The position numbers were made by a program, and so were the translations under genes. A DNA stretch of 5,833 bases from Candidatus Coatesiibacteriota bacterium (lineage in GTDB: Bacteria; RBG-13-66-14; B26-G2): the NCBI GenBank assembly GCA_003647715.1, contig QMNJ01000095.1, positions 1-5,833 of the forward strand. Reading direction: 5' to 3'. The notes beneath the pieces are model-generated. The model made no database searches. It had not been told where the DNA came from and worked only from the letters and a program-made list of their open reading frames with translations. Below are positions 1 to 5,833 of this stretch, piece after piece (position 1 is the first letter of the stretch; the number at the start of each line of letters is the position of its first letter).

Positions 1-52
1 GTATAAGGAGCCGAGAATTAACTCTGAAGTGGAGGTTTGGTTGGATTTAAGT

Positions 53-78
53 AACGCACATAGGTTCTCTTATGCGTT
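53..78. repeat. Short inverted repeat just past the V4R gene stop
   Basis: AACGCA (53-58) and TGCGTT (73-78) are perfect 6-base complements around a 14-base loop. The right arm overlaps the TAA stop of the minus-strand V4R gene (70-72). Read on the minus strand this is a hairpin placed where a terminator could be, but no run of T follows it, so intrinsic termination is doubtful. The remaining bases 1-52 show no recognisable gene, only short open frames cut by the window edge. Confidence 0.3.
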
Positions 79-717
79 GTATATATGTTTTCTGTGTGTC
101 ATCACGAAAAAGCACACATCGTCGCCCTTTGCTCTGCATTTTATCTCTATAGCATATAAAAGATTTTCAAGTGATTCATTGCACCAGCCAGTTGAGTAGC
201 CGGCATTTATGTGGCATATGCATCTGTCAGCGGTTATGTTTTCTCTGAGAAATGTCTCCGCTTTCAAACGATTGTTTGTGGGTATATGCCACCAGGTATC
301 TCTTGTTATGTGTTGGAGTGAATGGCTACAATATTTTCATATCCCCACCCGAAGTATGAGAAGTGGATTGGACCTATTCCAAACTTATCCTTACTTTTCT
401 CAGGATTAGATTTCTCACTGAATCTGAATGCATCTGCCATTCTAGCAACTTTACCAGGGTTGTAGAGAATTTGGTCGGCGCCACTCAGTCCGTTTGTGTT
501 AGACAAGGTCTTATACAGAGTGAGAGTGAGTGAATCTGCTATAATCATTAGGTATCTTTCACCGATATTTCTATTCTGCCTCTGTAAGGATGGGTCTTTA
601 TATGACCAAAAATCAGTGAATGGTCCTTTGGGCAGTAAGGGAGGAGTTCTTCAATTCCGCTGGAGCTTCTGATGAATCAAGGTCTATCATATATTCACCA
701 TTACTATCATAATGCAT
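70..717 (-). pseudogene. V4R-domain (4-vinyl reductase-like) protein, broken by three frameshifts
   Basis: V4R domains (known family) are small-molecule or metal-binding sensor modules found alone or fused to regulators. I infer this one from the C-terminal pattern CHINAGYSTGWC, then EIKCRAKGDDVCFFVM, with cysteines in the family's usual places. An FGWGY segment and an SFEAE segment precede it, also typical. The motifs are not in one frame. Starting at ATG 717 the frame runs to an early stop. Removing one base near 639-641 (a CCC on the minus strand), one near 308 (just at a TAA) and one near 262-264 (an AAA) gives a continuous protein of about 214 residues, with cysteines at 165, 167, 178, 193 and 201. 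All three shifts have the same sign, so the start and stop codons share a frame. The start has no clear Shine-Dalgarno sequence. The gene follows marC by 33 bases on the same strand, suggesting one transcript. It could be a decaying pseudogene or carry sequencing errors; the domain call is firmer than the cause of the breaks. Confidence 0.78.
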
Positions 718-750
718 TTTCTTAAAAATTTTGGGTATTAATAGGGATAG

Positions 751-1341
751 TTATCCAATTATTGATAGTATCCCCTTTCTTATCATCATCACTGCAATTG
801 TCCCCAGTAAGAGCGCCATCACTTTTGAGAACGCTGATGAGATTGCCTTTCCCATCACCTTCTGTATTCTTGAAGAATAGAGCAAAACTAAGTTCATAAT
901 AATCAGATTTATGGTAAGCGAGAGCAGTGAGATGATGATACCAAAGTTGTCTAAAGACATCATTAGAACGGTAAGGGCGGCTGGACCCAGAATAAGGGGC
1001 ATACCAATAGGAACTATTCCAATGTCGTCTATCTTCGGTGTTCTCTGCTGTTTTGGCTCACTGGTGAGGTCGGATATAGCCAGGAGAAGAAGGATTATAC
1101 CTCCAGCAATCTGGAAGTCAGCGATGGTTACTCCTAGAAAGAGAAATATTGCCTTACCTCCGAAGATGAAGGCAACTCCTATAGCACCCGCAGTTATTAT
1201 AGCCCTTTTGGTTACCCTTCTCCTCTTTTCATCTTCCAGCCCCTCGGTGAATGTGATAAAAATGGGAATAATGCCTATGCAATCGAAGGCAACAAACAAG
1301 GGTATGAAAGCCATCAGGAAGTTTCTTATAGTATCAACCAT
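751..1341 (-). CDS. marC: MarC family integral membrane protein
   Basis: This is a 196-residue, six-helix inner-membrane protein of the MarC (UPF0056) family. The family is named after the E. coli multiple-antibiotic-resistance locus, but a direct role in resistance has not held up and its substrate is unknown. Hydrophobic segments lie at about residues 8-30, 45-68, 72-93, 107-128, 133-155 and 172-190. Family signatures are visible: FDCIGIIPIF near residues 19-28 (usually DPIG, here Cys replaces the Pro), the acidic/basic loop TEGLEDEKRRR (32-42), AGGIILLLLAISDL (79-92) and VPIGMPLILGPAALT (110-124). The length matches the family norm of about 200. I chose ATG 1341. An in-frame TTG at 1359 would add six residues but overlaps the best candidate -10 box. 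No Shine-Dalgarno sequence is evident. The gene is divergent from rpoD and probably co-transcribed with the broken V4R gene downstream. Family call is strong; physiological role unknown. Confidence 0.93.
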   Translation of the reverse strand: MVDTIRNFLMAFIPLFVAFDCIGIIPIFITFTEGLEDEKRRRVTKRAIITAGAIGVAFIFGGKAIFLFLGVTIADFQIAGGIILLLLAISDLTSEPKQQRTPKIDDIGIVPIGMPLILGPAALTVLMMSLDNFGIIISLLSLTINLIIMNLVLLYSSRIQKVMGKAISSAFSKVMALLLGTIAVMMIRKGILSIIG

Positions 1342-1358
1342 AACTAGATATTTAGTCA

Positions 1359-1387
1359 AGAATACAAATTAGTTTTGCAATAATCAA
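1359..1387 (-). promoter_or_regulatory. Candidate sigma-70-type promoter for marC
   Basis: Read on the minus strand, TTGATT (1387-1382) and TATTCT (1364-1359) are separated by exactly 17 bases, each matching four of six consensus positions. Transcription would begin near 1352, leaving only about 11 bases before ATG 1341. This placement argues against TTG 1359 as the start codon. The match is only fair in AT-rich DNA. Confidence 0.4.
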
Positions 1388-1499
1388 TATAATTCCACTT
1401 AGTTTTATCTTTTAGACATAAGTGTGATAATTTTATTGCTATTTTCAATAAAGTTGGATAATTAATCTTTAATTTAGGGTAAGGAATATTGTTAAGTGG

Positions 1500-1528
1500 T
1501 TGCAATTGGGATGAATATATGATATATT
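1500..1528 (+). promoter_or_regulatory. Candidate sigma-70-type promoter for rpoD
   Basis: TTGCAA (1500-1505, four of six consensus bases) and TATATT (1523-1528, five of six) are separated by 17 bases, the ideal spacing. Transcription would start near 1535, about 20 bases before the rpoD ATG. The -35 box directly abuts a TAAGTGG element (1493-1499) that has an inverted partner 92 bases upstream, so it may be regulated, though that is inference. Confidence 0.5.
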
Positions 1529-1555
1529 GATTATACATAGGGTAAAAAGTAAGTT

Positions 1556-3274
1556 ATGAATATGGATAAGATATTGAATCGCCTTATAGGTTTAGGGCGC
1601 GAGAAGGGGTATTTAACATTTGAAGATATTAATAATATCCTACCGGATAATGTTTTTGCATCGGATGCCATTGATGAGCTATTGGTGATGTTCAGGGAAT
1701 TGAATATAAAGGTAGTTGATTCTGAGAAGGCGATAGAGAAAGAGAAGGATGAGAGTGAGGATACTCTCTTAGAGGAGGATACACGCAAGGTTGATGACTC
1801 TGTCCGACTTTATCTAAAGGAGATGGGCAGAGTTCCTCTGCTATCTCGCGAGGGGGAGGTAAGTTTAGCCAAGAGAATAGAGAGCGGTCATAGAAAGACA
1901 AGACAGGCAATATATTCAATTCATCTTATCTTTGGACTTTTCTTTGATTTTGTAGAGAAGGTTAAAGAGAAAGAGGTGAAGATAGAAGAAGTCATCGTGG
2001 TAAACACAGATGGTCGTCTGCCACTATGGAAGCAGAAAGAGATAGTTAAGCATATTTTAGAGGTCTATGAGCGTCTTAAGACATCCAAGAAGGAGATAGA
2101 GAAGATATATAGGGAGCTGAGAAAGACAAAGAAGAGTGATAAGCGGTATGAGCAGCTTCTTGATGAACTGGAGGTGGAGAGGGGAGAAGTGATACGCCTT
2201 CTGGAATCATTGAATATTTCCACATACCAGATAGACAAGTTCGTTGACGAAGCGGTAAAACTTGCTGAGGAGATAAAGGATAAGAGAAGAGAGTTAGAGG
2301 AGATAAAGAAGGAGACAGGTCTCTCTCCAACTATGATTATCTCTTTATACAGACAGTTGAAGTCAAAGAGGAAGAGACCCGCAACAGTGAAGAAAATGAC
2401 TGGTTACTCGTTTGATGACATATCAAGATTTGCTGACAGGGTTAAGAGAGCGAGGAAGCGTATCAGGGAGATTGAGAGGTTGACTGGGCTGAATGCTGAC
2501 GAATTTATCCGTAGGGTGGAGGAGATGAAGGAGGGGCAGGTTGAGGCATACGAAGCCAAGATATCGCTGGTTAAGGCAAATGTCCGCCTTGTTGTATCCA
2601 TAGCAAAGAAATACACAAAGAGAGGGCTTCAGTTTCTAGACCTCATTCAGGAGGGCAATATCGGTTTGATGCGTGCGGTAGATAAGTTTGACTACCGCAA
2701 GGGTTATAAGTTCTCCACCTATGCTACCTGGTGGATAAGGCAGGCAATAACCAGAGCCATAGCAGACCAAGCAAGGACCATAAGAATACCTGTTCATATG
2801 ATAGAAGCCATAAGCAAGGTTGTGAGGACTACACGCCTGCTGATACAGGAGAAGGGCAGAGAACCGCTTCCTGAGGAGATAGCAGAAGAGATGGACATGG
2901 ATGTATCAAAGGTTAGAGGTATCTTGAAGATAGCCCAGGAGCCCATTAGTTTGGAAACCCCAATAGGAAATGAGGAAGATAGCCACTTGGGTGATTTCAT
3001 TGAGGATAAAGAGATTATATCGCCATCCACCTCCGCTGCATTCAGTATGTTGAAAGAGCAGATTGAGAAGGTTCTCTCCACTCTCTCCAAGAGGGAAGAG
3101 ATGGTTCTCAGGTATCGCTTTGGTGTAGGTGATGGCATACCACGGACGCTTGATGAGGTGGGTGCAGTATTTAAGGTTACCAGGGAGCGCGTCAGGCAGA
3201 TTGAGGCGAAGGCATTAAAGAAGCTCCGCCACCCCTCCCGCTCCAAGAAACTCCGTGCCTTCCACGACCTATAA
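1556..3274 (+). CDS. rpoD: RNA polymerase primary sigma factor RpoD (sigma-70)
   Basis: This 572-residue cytoplasmic protein binds core RNA polymerase and directs it to -10/-35 promoters. Domains run in order. A region 1.1-like N-terminus (about 1-55) is followed by an acidic linker (56-76) and region 1.2 (about 80-112, DDSVRLYLKEMGRVPLLSREGE). A largely helical, charged non-conserved region spans about 113-330. Region 2 (about 331-416) includes GLQFLDLIQEGNIGLMRAVD, KGYKFSTYATWWIRQAITRA and IADQARTIRIPVHMIE, nearly identical to E. coli in the -10 recognition helix. Region 3 spans about 417-495 with ETPIGNEEDSHLGDFIED. Region 4 (about 499-572) has the -35-binding helix-turn-helix (TLDEVGAVFKVTRERVRQIEAKALKKLRHPSRS). 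The complete 1.1, 1.2 and non-conserved region point to the primary sigma rather than an alternative sigma-70. Oddly, residues 247-330 form three exact 28-residue repeats. No good Shine-Dalgarno sequence precedes ATG 1556; ATG 1562 is an alternative start. uvrC follows 76 bases later. Confidence 0.97.
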   Translation: MNMDKILNRLIGLGREKGYLTFEDINNILPDNVFASDAIDELLVMFRELNIKVVDSEKAIEKEKDESEDTLLEEDTRKVDDSVRLYLKEMGRVPLLSREGEVSLAKRIESGHRKTRQAIYSIHLIFGLFFDFVEKVKEKEVKIEEVIVVNTDGRLPLWKQKEIVKHILEVYERLKTSKKEIEKIYRELRKTKKSDKRYEQLLDELEVERGEVIRLLESLNISTYQIDKFVDEAVKLAEEIKDKRRELEEIKKETGLSPTMIISLYRQLKSKRKRPATVKKMTGYSFDDISRFADRVKRARKRIREIERLTGLNADEFIRRVEEMKEGQVEAYEAKISLVKANVRLVVSIAKKYTKRGLQFLDLIQEGNIGLMRAVDKFDYRKGYKFSTYATWWIRQAITRAIADQARTIRIPVHMIEAISKVVRTTRLLIQEKGREPLPEEIAEEMDMDVSKVRGILKIAQEPISLETPIGNEEDSHLGDFIEDKEIISPSTSAAFSMLKEQIEKVLSTLSKREEMVLRYRFGVGDGIPRTLDEVGAVFKVTRERVRQIEAKALKKLRHPSRSKKLRAFHDL

Positions 3275-3303
3275 GTAAGCCATTACAACATCTGTAAATA
3301 ATG

Positions 3304-3334
3304 AATATGCATCTTTGCATAAAGAATGCATATT
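3304..3334. repeat. 13-bp hairpin/palindrome between rpoD and uvrC
   Basis: The outer arms AATATGCAT (3304-3312) and ATGCATATT (3326-3334) are perfect complements. Inside them CTTT (3313-3316) pairs with AAAG (3321-3324), leaving one bulged A (3325) and a GCAT loop. The total is 13 base pairs. It sits 29 bases after the rpoD stop, where a terminator might be, but the stem is AT-rich and is followed by GTATTAG rather than a T tract. It also overlaps the candidate uvrC -35 box, so an operator site is equally plausible. TGCAT occurs three times (3308, 3316, 3327). Confidence 0.6.
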
Positions 3335-3344
3335 GTATTAGAAT
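3315..3344 (+). promoter_or_regulatory. Weak candidate promoter for uvrC
   Basis: TAGAAT (3339-3344) matches five of six -10 consensus bases. TTGCAT (3315-3320) lies 18 bases upstream and matches only TTG of the -35. A start about seven bases after the -10 would fall on the GTG at 3351, giving a leaderless message. That would fit the lack of a Shine-Dalgarno sequence. The -35 lies inside the palindrome 3304-3334. Confidence 0.3.
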
Positions 3345-3350
3345 ATCATT

Positions 3351-5150
3351 GTGAGGACAGCATTAAAGCGGTTAGGTATTACTGGTTCTATCTCCATAGG
3401 TGAATGGGGTAATCTTCCCCAGAAGGTTGGGGTTTATATCTTCAGGGATAGTGATTATAGTCCACTATATGTTGGCAAGGCGAAGAACCTGAGGCACCGC
3501 CTTTCCCAGTATACCAGAAATATGGTTGACAGAAAAATAAAGAGTATGGTCTCAAAGGCGGTGGGAGTTGAATATATTGTTACTGATACTGAGGCGGAAG
3601 CACTTATACTTGAGTGTAACCTGATAAAGCACTTAAAGCCCAGATATAACATAAACCTAGCCGACGATAAGAGATACCCATACCTATGCATCACCAATGA
3701 GGACTATCCCCGAATTTTCCTGACCAGGAGAACCGACCCCTCAATCGGTGAATACCTTGGACCATTTACAAACGCAGATGCTCTTCGCAGAACTATCCGC
3801 CTCCTACAGGGCATACTGAAGATTCGCACCTGCAGGCAGAGGTTGAAGGAGAGTGAGGGAGGCAGAGGTCCTTGCCTTAACTATCATATGGGTAGGTGCG
3901 ATGCACCCTGTCAGGGTGGCGTTTCTGTAGATGAATACAAGAAGCGTGTTTTAAGGGCGAGAGAGGTATTGAAGGGCAGAGGCAGAGGTTATATATCTGA
4001 ACTGAAGGGTGAACTTGACAGGGCAGTAAGAAACCTGGAGTTTGAGAGAGCTTCTAAAATAAGAGCGAATATTGTCGCCCTTGAGGAAGTTATAACCGAC
4101 CAGAAGGTAGAGATGAGAAGAGGTGATGAGGATATTATAGCATTTATGGGGGAGGAGGAGACAGGCATAGCGGTGATATTCAAGGTGAGGGAGGGAAAGT
4201 TGATAGGCAGGGAGGTATATGCCCTCACCGAAAGGGGAGGAATTATAGAGAGGGATGCGGTAAAGACAATAGTAGAACAGAGGTATTCGCGCGCCCCCGT
4301 CCACCCTTCAAGAATAGCAGTCAACATTCTACCTGATGATACCGCCGCACTTGAGGGGATGATAAATCAGGTCTCAGGGAGGAGGGTGAGGATATGGTCA
4401 CCCAAAAGAGGCAGGGTGAGGCGACTCCTCAACCTGGCAGAGGAGAACGCACGATTGATATTGAGGGAGGAACTAATCAGGCGGGTGCAGAGGTCTCACC
4501 TTGAGGCGCACAGAGAACTTGGTAGATTGTTTGGTCTTGATGCTCCGCCTGCTACTATAGATGGCATTGATATATCGCTACTATCAAAGACGGGCAGGGT
4601 GGGCGCCTCGGTGAGGTTTGAACTGGGCAGACCTGTGAAGAAACACTACCGCAGATACAGGATAAGGGGCAAGGAGGTTGACGATGTGGGTATGATGGTA
4701 GAGGTGGTAAGAAGGAAGATTGAGCGAGGTGAGGTTGCGGATGTGCTACTGCTTGATGGTGGTAGGGGGCAGTTGATGGGTGTTTATGGTATATTCGCCA
4801 ATGCTGACCCAAAGCCCGCCCTAATCGCTATAGCAAAGGGTAAGCCCGATAAGTTTTATGTAATAAGAGATGAGAGAGCAGTAGCCATTCGTGTTTCGGA
4901 TAATCTTAGGCGATTACTTGTAAGAATTAGAGATGAGGCGCACAGGTTCGCCCACAGTTATCAATTAAAGACAAGGAAGTTTGATGTAACGAAGTTGGAT
5001 GATGTGAGAGGTTTGAGCAGGGGGAAGAGGGATGAGGTATTGAGGATGATATTGATGGAGGGTATTGATAATATTACGGTTGATAAACTGATGAGGATTA
5101 GAGGCGTGGGGAAGAAGGTGGCAGAGGGAATTATGGAAGTTATAGGATAG
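3351..5150 (+). CDS. uvrC: UvrABC excinuclease subunit C
   Basis: UvrC is recruited by the UvrB-DNA complex and cuts the damaged strand on both sides of a lesion. The 599-residue protein is complete. The N-terminal GIY-YIG nuclease (about 20-100) has GVY (27-29), YVGKAKNLRHR (40-50), the likely catalytic Glu 88 in LILECNLIK, and PRYN ending at N100. A four-cysteine motif follows (C161, C175, C183, C187; spacing 13-7-3), matching the cysteine cluster of the family, reported in E. coli UvrC to hold iron-sulfur. The UVR helical hairpin that contacts UvrB lies at about 213-248. The RNase H-like 5'-incision domain has D407 (IDGIDIS), D469 (LLLDGGRGQL) and H531 (RDEAHRFA), spaced as in Thermotoga UvrC. 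Two helix-hairpin-helix motifs (about 545-599) bind DNA. The usual His after DIS is Leu 410. The start is GTG 3351: an in-frame TAG at 3339 limits extension and the GIY domain begins about 20 residues in. No Shine-Dalgarno sequence is visible. Confidence 0.97.
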   Translation: MRTALKRLGITGSISIGEWGNLPQKVGVYIFRDSDYSPLYVGKAKNLRHRLSQYTRNMVDRKIKSMVSKAVGVEYIVTDTEAEALILECNLIKHLKPRYNINLADDKRYPYLCITNEDYPRIFLTRRTDPSIGEYLGPFTNADALRRTIRLLQGILKIRTCRQRLKESEGGRGPCLNYHMGRCDAPCQGGVSVDEYKKRVLRAREVLKGRGRGYISELKGELDRAVRNLEFERASKIRANIVALEEVITDQKVEMRRGDEDIIAFMGEEETGIAVIFKVREGKLIGREVYALTERGGIIERDAVKTIVEQRYSRAPVHPSRIAVNILPDDTAALEGMINQVSGRRVRIWSPKRGRVRRLLNLAEENARLILREELIRRVQRSHLEAHRELGRLFGLDAPPATIDGIDISLLSKTGRVGASVRFELGRPVKKHYRRYRIRGKEVDDVGMMVEVVRRKIERGEVADVLLLDGGRGQLMGVYGIFANADPKPALIAIAKGKPDKFYVIRDERAVAIRVSDNLRRLLVRIRDEAHRFAHSYQLKTRKFDVTKLDDVRGLSRGKRDEVLRMILMEGIDNITVDKLMRIRGVGKKVAEGIMEVIG

Positions 5151-5175
5151 AATGCAAGAATTATATTCATTCTTT

Positions 5176-5182
5176 AAGGAGG
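5176..5182 (+). promoter_or_regulatory. Strong Shine-Dalgarno sequence fixing GTG 5190
   Basis: AAGGAGG lies seven bases before GTG 5190, the best ribosome binding site in the window. It decides the start of the CBS-like gene. A possible -10 box TATATT (5162-5167), the same hexamer as at rpoD, lies just upstream, but I see no convincing -35, so read-through from uvrC is also possible. Confidence 0.8.
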
Positions 5183-5189
5183 TTTTGAG

Positions 5190-5833
5190 GTGAGGGATAA
5201 ACTTTTTAATGAGGTATTATCTAATCTTGAGGTAGGTTTAAGTTGTGATTTAGTATCCAGTGAACTTGACTTTGAAAAGGGTGTTTTTCACTTGGAAGAT
5301 AATTCAGAGGACATTCTCAATTATGCTAAGGAAAATAGATATGAAAGAGTTGCATTATATGATAGGTATGACGATAAAAGCATTGGTGGGAAGATAGTTA
5401 CACATGTAGCCGAGATTGATGATAATTATAGAAAAATATTGAGAAGAAGGGTAATTGGTCCAGAAGATATAATTACTGATTCAACACCTTTGGATAAGGT
5501 CATTAGTTTACTGAGATTAAGGGAATTCTATTTCGTTATGAAAATGAATTTAATTCAAAAGATTGTTACTGTTGCTGATATTAACCGTTTAGCAGTGCGG
5601 GTATATATTTTCTCTATGATTTCTCGGCTTGAAACTCTTATGTCAAAAATTATAGGGAATAAATTCAAAGATGATTGTTGGATGGATTTACTAACCAAAG
5701 AACGCAAAGAGAAAATTTATAAAGTTGAAGAAGAGAGAAAGGAAGGTCGTTTTGATGTTTCTTTAGAACTACTTGATTGTGCAAATTTTAACGATAAAAT
5801 AGTGGTTATTAGAAAATCAGATATCATTAAAGA
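5190..5833 (+). CDS. CBS-domain-like protein of unknown function (3' end cut off)
   Basis: The open frame runs 214 codons from GTG 5190 to the window edge without a stop, so the protein is partial. Residues 1-86 are charged and mixed alpha/beta-looking (VALYDRYDD at 54-62), with no family I recognise. Residues about 88-135 resemble a CBS motif: VIGPEDIITDSTPLDKVISL, then FYFVMKMNLIQKIVTVADIN, following the CBS order of strand, 'DTPL' helix, 'FFVV' strand and 'IVTxxDI' turn and helix. CBS modules (known family) usually bind adenosine nucleotides and control an attached domain. Residues 136-214 look helical (VYIFSMISRLETLMSKIIG) with a Trp at 164 and a KIVVIRKSDII segment near the edge. I see no signal peptide or membrane segment. 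It lies 39 bases after uvrC on the same strand. Its DNA is more AT-rich than uvrC, with more AAA/GAT/TTA codons, which could mean separate acquisition. The reading frame is strong; the CBS call is moderate and the function is unknown. Confidence 0.75.
   Translation, partial: MRDKLFNEVLSNLEVGLSCDLVSSELDFEKGVFHLEDNSEDILNYAKENRYERVALYDRYDDKSIGGKIVTHVAEIDDNYRKILRRRVIGPEDIITDSTPLDKVISLLRLREFYFVMKMNLIQKIVTVADINRLAVRVYIFSMISRLETLMSKIIGNKFKDDCWMDLLTKERKEKIYKVEEERKEGRFDVSLELLDCANFNDKIVVIRKSDIIK

Larger units (their letters stand above)
1342..1555. other. Divergent marC/rpoD intergenic region
   Basis: This 214-base AT-rich stretch separates the two divergent genes and holds no supported coding frame. 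It contains candidate promoters on both strands, the palindromic hexamer TTGCAA twice (1375-1380 and 1500-1505), and a recurring heptamer: CCACTTA at 1395-1401, its core TAAGTG at 1419-1424 and its full complement TAAGTGG at 1493-1499. A small stem TTTATTG (1432-1438) / CAATAAA (1446-1452) has a 7-base loop. GATAATT occurs at 1426-1432 and 1457-1463. Confidence 0.5.

Noticed and set aside
2..199. Plus-strand frame open from the left edge, beginning YKEPRINSEVEVWL
   Set aside because: It looks protein-like for about 25 residues but continues through the conserved V4R C-terminus on the opposite strand, has no recognisable family and ends at a TAG near 199. Another frame closes at 48-50, so no upstream gene tail can be chosen.
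911..1372. 153-codon plus-strand open frame
   Set aside because: It is fully antisense to marC; its sequence is low in recognisable motifs while the minus strand encodes a clear MarC protein.
2794..3246. 150-codon minus-strand open frame
   Set aside because: It is antisense to the conserved regions 3 and 4 of rpoD and is Ser-rich, as expected for a shadow of AGA/GAG-rich coding sequence.
3951..4327. Two overlapping minus-strand open frames of 112-117 codons
   Set aside because: Both are antisense to uvrC between the UVR motif and the RNase H-like domain and carry no recognisable domain or start signal.
5149..5173. AGAATG / CATTCT inverted repeat after uvrC as a terminator
   Set aside because: The stem is only six AT-rich pairs with a 13-base loop and no T tract, and it immediately precedes the Shine-Dalgarno sequence of the next gene.
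1..5833. tRNA/rRNA genes, CRISPR array, insertion sequence or attachment sites
   Set aside because: I saw no cloverleaf-like segment, regularly spaced direct repeats, transposase-like frame or terminal inverted repeats. The only hairpins are the short ones listed.

Overview
The window carries housekeeping genes of a bacterium. The strongest markers are a complete primary sigma factor (RpoD) and a complete nucleotide-excision-repair nuclease subunit (UvrC), transcribed in the same direction and separated by 76 bases. Base composition is moderately AT-rich. Arginine is written mostly as AGA/AGG and isoleucine often as ATA, and starts are mixed (ATG, GTG). None of this fixes a phylum. I would only say 'bacterium, probably from a poorly sampled lineage'.

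Layout. Bases 1-69 hold nothing I can support. Bases 70-717 (minus strand) hold a V4R-domain (4-vinyl reductase-like) gene that is broken: its conserved motifs lie in three different frames, joined by three shifts of the same sign. Just upstream of it on the same strand is marC (751-1341), a six-helix inner-membrane protein. Thirty-three bases separate the two, so they probably form one transcript. A 214-base AT-rich divergent intergenic region (1342-1555) follows, with candidate promoters facing both ways. Then come rpoD (1556-3274), a 13-bp hairpin or palindrome (3304-3334), uvrC (3351-5150), and, after a 39-base gap with a textbook Shine-Dalgarno sequence, the 5' part of a CBS-domain-like gene of unknown function that runs off the right edge.

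How they fit. RpoD directs general transcription and UvrC makes the dual incisions in UvrABC repair. Their adjacency looks like shared housekeeping location rather than one pathway. MarC has no settled function. The CBS-like gene is the least characterised part of the window.

No new multi-gene system is evident. The points most worth a second look are an exact 28-residue, three-copy repeat inside the sigma factor's non-conserved region, the triple same-sign frameshift in the V4R gene, the palindrome sitting on the likely uvrC promoter, and the CBS-like protein's helical tail.
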